Assembly: GCA_000827265.1 (NCBI GenBank)
Contig: KN834766.1
Span: forward strand, 14,732-78,731
Reading direction: 5' to 3'
Length of the DNA: 64,000 nucleotides
Source: Collybiopsis luxurians FD-317 M1
Lineage: Eukaryota > Basidiomycota > Agaricomycetes > Agaricales > Omphalotaceae
Made by a program: the position numbers and the translations under genes. Numbering within the stretch: the stretch's first letter is position 1; each line of letters opens with the position of its first letter. The notes below the pieces were generated by a model that was given only the letters and a program-made list of their open reading frames with translations, ran no database searches and was not told the origin of the DNA. This document shows, piece by piece, positions 60,683 to 64,000 of this stretch.

Positions 60683-61429
60683 TTATCTCATATGGGAATC
60701 TAGGAGCTTTCAAGCTGAAAGAGAATAGTATTTCGCTGTCTAGAATTATTTTTAGTCTTTGAATGTTGTATTAAACTCCAGGAGTACTGCTGGACTGGTC
60801 AGCAGCAGCTTCAGATTGAAAGTCCTACTGCGGCGCAGGGACATCCGTACAAGGATCAATTGTCCGTGCAATAAATCGACGCGGTTGAACCTGATTAAAT
60901 ATATATCTAAAGTACCCCGATTCCATATACACTTGATAAACTTACAAGCCAGTACATGCTTCTATACTTCTTACAAGTGTAAAAGTGCTTAAGGGATAGA
61001 AAGGCTTGCAACGAATGCTTTCTTCATCTTTATGGGTGCATCAAGATTCAAAACCCATCAATTCTTCGGATGGTGCCCTCGTGGAGTAGTTCTGCTCACC
61101 GAGGAAAAGGGGAGCGAGTAAACAATTAGATTGTTGGTTCAGTAACATTATACCTACAAGTAAGAAATAGTATTTGATCTACTAAAACATAAATGTACAT
61201 CGTTGCCTATACGCACCTTGATTTGACGCTGGCGCATGCCGGCATGACGCATACGCATATACGCATCACCAAAACGCGTGACGCCTCACCTTGATGTATA
61301 ATTCTACAGTCCGTTCATAGAGTACCTGGTATTAACATGCAGTAAGTGCCGAATGTGATGCAATTTTCCTGACATTTATCTGAAAATTACTATGAATCTC
61401 AACAAAACTCCAACATCTTCATTGCCAGT
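60683..61429. other. Intergenic
   Basis: No gene. 61210-61305 is a dense group of GACGCAT, ACGCATA and ACGCG motifs, including the 12-bp palindrome CATGCCGGCATG, bounded by CACCTTGAT on both sides. Confidence 0.45.
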
Positions 61430-61645
61430 TCATCAGGTCCTTCCGCCGCCTCGGATTCAGCGAATGATGGACAAGGTTCAGGTCACACAGTTCTTATAAT
61501 CGGCTCCGTTGCAGGTGGTGTAGGCCTTTTTTTCATCTTGGGAGTCATTCTGTTATGTCTTCGTTATTGTACTCGACGTGCGACCTCGAACTTTGCTCGA
61601 AGCAAGATAGTTCGCAGCTATACTCCGCAGTCATATGAAGGCAGA
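61430..61645 (+). pseudogene. Fragment of a single-pass membrane protein
   Basis: The frame reads Ser/Gly-rich sequence (SSGPSAASDSANDGQGSGH), then one hydrophobic segment (TVLIIGSVAGGVGLFFILGV...LLCL), then a basic stretch (RYCTRRATSNFARSKI). This is the usual juxtamembrane layout of fungal type-I proteins with a Ser-rich ectodomain. The flanking exons are missing and the sequence runs into a HEL2 fragment. Confidence 0.4.
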
Positions 61646-61699
61646 TGGACGATTTTCGGTTCTGAGAAAGCCATGCATGCTGAATCTTACCCTTCCTCT

Positions 61700-62080
61700 G
61701 CTTCCACCAGACGAGACATTTCAGTCACCCAATTTCCTTGCCCTCCTCGATCTCCTCGGCCTCCTCTATAACTCTTCCCTCTATTACCCATCCTCTTCTG
61801 CTACCACTACCTTGCCCACCCGAACAATTTTGCTGCAGATTATTCATGTTCGTGTTCATACTTGTAGTCATATTTCCAGGGATTTTTGATAGAGATGCTA
61901 AAGAGATGAAAGTAGGATAGAGTTTCTTGGATATGTGGACAGAAGCTGACTGCAAGAAAAGAAAAGAAATTTCGCATCAACGTGTGTCTAATTGATGAGT
62001 ACATTTCTTACCTTCGGCTCCGAAGCGCCATTGTCGGAAGGCATCAACTACAAATACCATGGCGGAAGCCTGGGTTCTGG
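61700..62080 (-). pseudogene. HEL2 5'-end fragment 3
   Basis: 61720-61910 corresponds to the RG-rich N-terminal exon in a damaged frame (NTNMNNLQQNCSGGQGSGSR). 61915-62075 corresponds to the HEL2 promoter block (GAAATTTCGCATCAACGTGT, then CTTCGGCTCCGAAGCGCCAT). No RING or finger sequence follows. Confidence 0.75.
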
Positions 62081-62146
62081 CCTGCTTAAGCCGATGCACA
62101 AATCACTTGCAAGATCTACTGTGGCATTTCGAGCACTTCGTAAGGG

Positions 62147-62342
62147 GTGGGACAGTGGGACAAATCATACAAAATTTATTTTTCGTAAGCGCCTGTTGGA
62201 CGCCGGGACATCAAGGAATTTACGAAATTTAACTACTATAAAAGGCTAAGCGCCTGCAGGCGCCTGGGAAAAAATTCGTAAAAGCTTCACTGGACACCGG
62301 ACAGGGTGGGACATTTCGTTTCGTAAGTTGCCCTGCGGACAC
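62147..62342 (+). repeat. Four imperfect TTCGTAA...GGAC repeats
   Basis: Each unit starts TTCGTAA and ends within about 25 bases in GGAC (near 62147, 62182, 62276 and 62320). Between them lies the perfect 14-bp palindrome GCGCCTGCAGGCGC at 62250-62263. The units are in the non-coding space downstream of the caspase-like gene. Confidence 0.6.
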
Positions 62343-62566
62343 AGAACATACGAAGTGCTTAAAATGGGACAGTATTCCAGACCTGCAGAAACTGCAGGGA
62401 CCAATGGCCTGAAAGTGTTTATCGACATAATGGGAAATAAATAAGTACATAACTTGATTAATCATTATGCATTTATCGGGAACCTAATTCATGGGGTCGT
62501 GTTACGCGTTACGTCAATTTATGGTCGAAAAGATGACTAGTATGCCCTATTTAGGACTCAACCGGA

Positions 62567-64000
62567 CTATTTAGTTATTTGTTTCTTTACACTCCTTTGC
62601 TTGATTGTCAAAAAACCAGTGCACCAGACATATTTATCGATTACCATATCCCGTTTGCCCTCACGAGATTTGCCATTACCTCCTTTGCGACTATTGTCAG
62701 AAATGATCTTATTCAGGGGGTCTTGCTTGACTGACAACAGCTCGTTCCCACTATAAGTTGATGCATAGAGCTTCAGGAATGAGACGTCCTGAATGGCCTT
62801 CCCTATAAGCTCAAACCGAAGTGGTGGACCACCAGCAGCGCCAGTCCCGAGTACTAGTGATCCGTGCCGTGTCAGCAATGGGTAGACATCCCTGGAGGAG
62901 GAAGGGGGAGCATGGAGCAATTCTAAATATAATGCAGGATTGGGTGAGAAATTCTCCTCAGAAGCAGAAGATACTGACCTATTTCCAAAGTGCTTGGATT
63001 AAATAGGAAGAGATGCACGTGCAGGTCATGCTCCGATTCGTTGAAAATCTCCACAACATACATCCCATTGTCATCCACATTGATATCCACTACCCTGTCA
63101 ACTGAATCCAAGTTCTCGCCTGTGCCCTTATATTCTTTCCTTGGAATCACCTCAATACCACGTCGAACATGCATGGTGACCTTGCCATCCAATTCTGGTT
63201 CAGACGGTGATTCTTGATTTAAGTACCACATGAAGTGTGCTGCGCTTTGGAGCGCACTACGGATATCCTTCACCGTCCTGCTCACAGGTATCCGCATGCA
63301 AGCAAGATCAAAGCGTTTATCAGCAAATTTGAAAGTAACATTGTCAGACTCTGCGGTGATGATGACTTGACCATGTTCTTCTATGGTAGCAGAATGCCGA
63401 GATTGATCCATGCCCTGGATGGCCTGAGACACAATTTCATGGAGATCCTGAGAGACGGAGACATATAATTTCTGGGAGGCCATGTAGACTTGAACGGCCA
63501 CTGCGCCAGCTGCAATAGGGAATGTCTCACCGGAATAGGCCATGATAGTGATACCGGTGAGAACTTCCTTAGCAACCAAGACACCCAATGGCTTAGCTGA
63601 CATTTGAGAGAGCGATAATTCATCCTTGTTATAGATGTTAAATTCACTCCCCGGTGTGACAAACATAGCACCAGAATCCATAATAATTTCGCCATCTTGC
63701 ATTCTGACTGGAAATTTTGGACGGTTAAGATCTAGCTTGTCACTGAAGAGGAAATAGTTTTGCTTAAAACCTTCACATTGAGGGTCTTGTTTGTTATCTT
63801 GACTAAGACACATGTTAGCCTATAGGTTGAACAACTCAAGCAATGGAAATGACTTACGTGTCCAGTCCTTGTATTTCCTTGATTAACCCGCGGTAAGTGA
63901 CATTGGATAGAATCGGCAAATTTTTTTCCAGGGCTTCCAGAAGAGTGTGTGTGAACCTCCCATAAAACATGCTATCGAACAAACCCTCCTTTGCCACCTG
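62567..64000 (-). CDS. Caspase-like (peptidase C14) domain protein, C-terminal part
   Basis: Partial at the right edge. Exons: 64000-63858, 63802-62979 and 62922-62567. The first reads MFYGRFTHTLLEALEKNLPI and VTYRGLIKEIQGLDTQDN, then QDPQCEGFKQNYFLF, which match the end of the caspase-like fold (FTHALL..., QHPQCEG-N...LF). A region typical of Agaricomycete C14 proteins follows: IIMDSGAMFVTPGSEFNIYN, PLGVLVAKEVL and VTFKFADKRFDLACMRIPVS. The catalytic His/Cys lie upstream, outside the window. Related proteins act in stress and programmed cell death. The reading looks intact. Last exon: KDVYPLL-like segment RDVYPLLTRHGSLVLGTGAA and a basic tail. Confidence 0.8.

Noticed and set aside
1..64000. 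tRNA, rRNA, CRISPR arrays, riboswitches, bacterial-type operons
   Set aside because: Nothing convincing seen by eye on either strand; the sequence is eukaryotic with spliceosomal introns.

Overview
The window looks like repeat-rich nuclear DNA of a basidiomycete fungus, probably an Agaricomycete. The genes are cut by many 45-70 bp introns. The protein families seen are typical of mushroom-forming fungi: CBM1-GH5 endo-mannanases, caspase-like C14 proteins, several 7-transmembrane families, and an I66-type protease inhibitor. No rRNA, tRNA or CRISPR array was found. An 811-base assembly gap lies at 12391-13201.

Layout. 1-15.6 kb is AT-rich and mostly decayed: a TIR element (3531-4435), telomere-like repeats (4605-4652) and a broken copy of a 7TM receptor gene (8.1-11.0 kb). 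15.6-18.95 kb has a 7TM membrane-protein gene that reads intact (16178-17709), a partial copy upstream, a solo LTR and a MITE. 19.5-24.6 kb holds two tandem secreted endo-beta-1,4-mannanase genes on the minus strand. 25.1-27.6 kb holds the receptor-like 7TM gene whose dead copy is at 8-11 kb. 28.8-29.2 kb has a small cytosolic I66-like inhibitor candidate. 29.5-34 kb is a tandem duplication of another 7TM gene, each copy with a HEL2 3' end beside it. 34.4-38.3 kb is a full HEL2/ZNF598 ubiquitin ligase gene. 38.9-46.1 kb carries two dead copies of the 16 kb 7TM gene. A 6.1-kb Ty1/copia retrotransposon (46342-52454, with its own nested insertion) and a long-TIR element (52681-53772) have split the second duplicated block. 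54.4-55.4 kb is an unidentified multi-exon gene. 56.9-62.1 kb holds HEL2 5' fragments around a second intact member of the 7TM family (59089-60682). 62.6-64 kb is the C-terminal part of a caspase-like protein that runs off the right edge.

Main theme. One conserved locus (HEL2 plus neighbouring 7TM genes) has been copied repeatedly, in both orientations. The copies are invaded by TA-target MITEs, LTR elements and a nested TIR element, which give a readable order of events. The copia element is dead: nine in-frame stops, eight of them TGA, several at positions where the family has arginine. Protease and reverse-transcriptase catalytic motifs are also changed, a pattern suggesting C-to-T mutation. 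GC-AG introns recur in two unrelated gene families here. The two mannanases are the clearest metabolic genes: they would act outside the cell on hemicellulose, with the CBM1 anchoring them to cellulose. HEL2 acts in ribosome quality control. The roles of the 7TM families are unknown.
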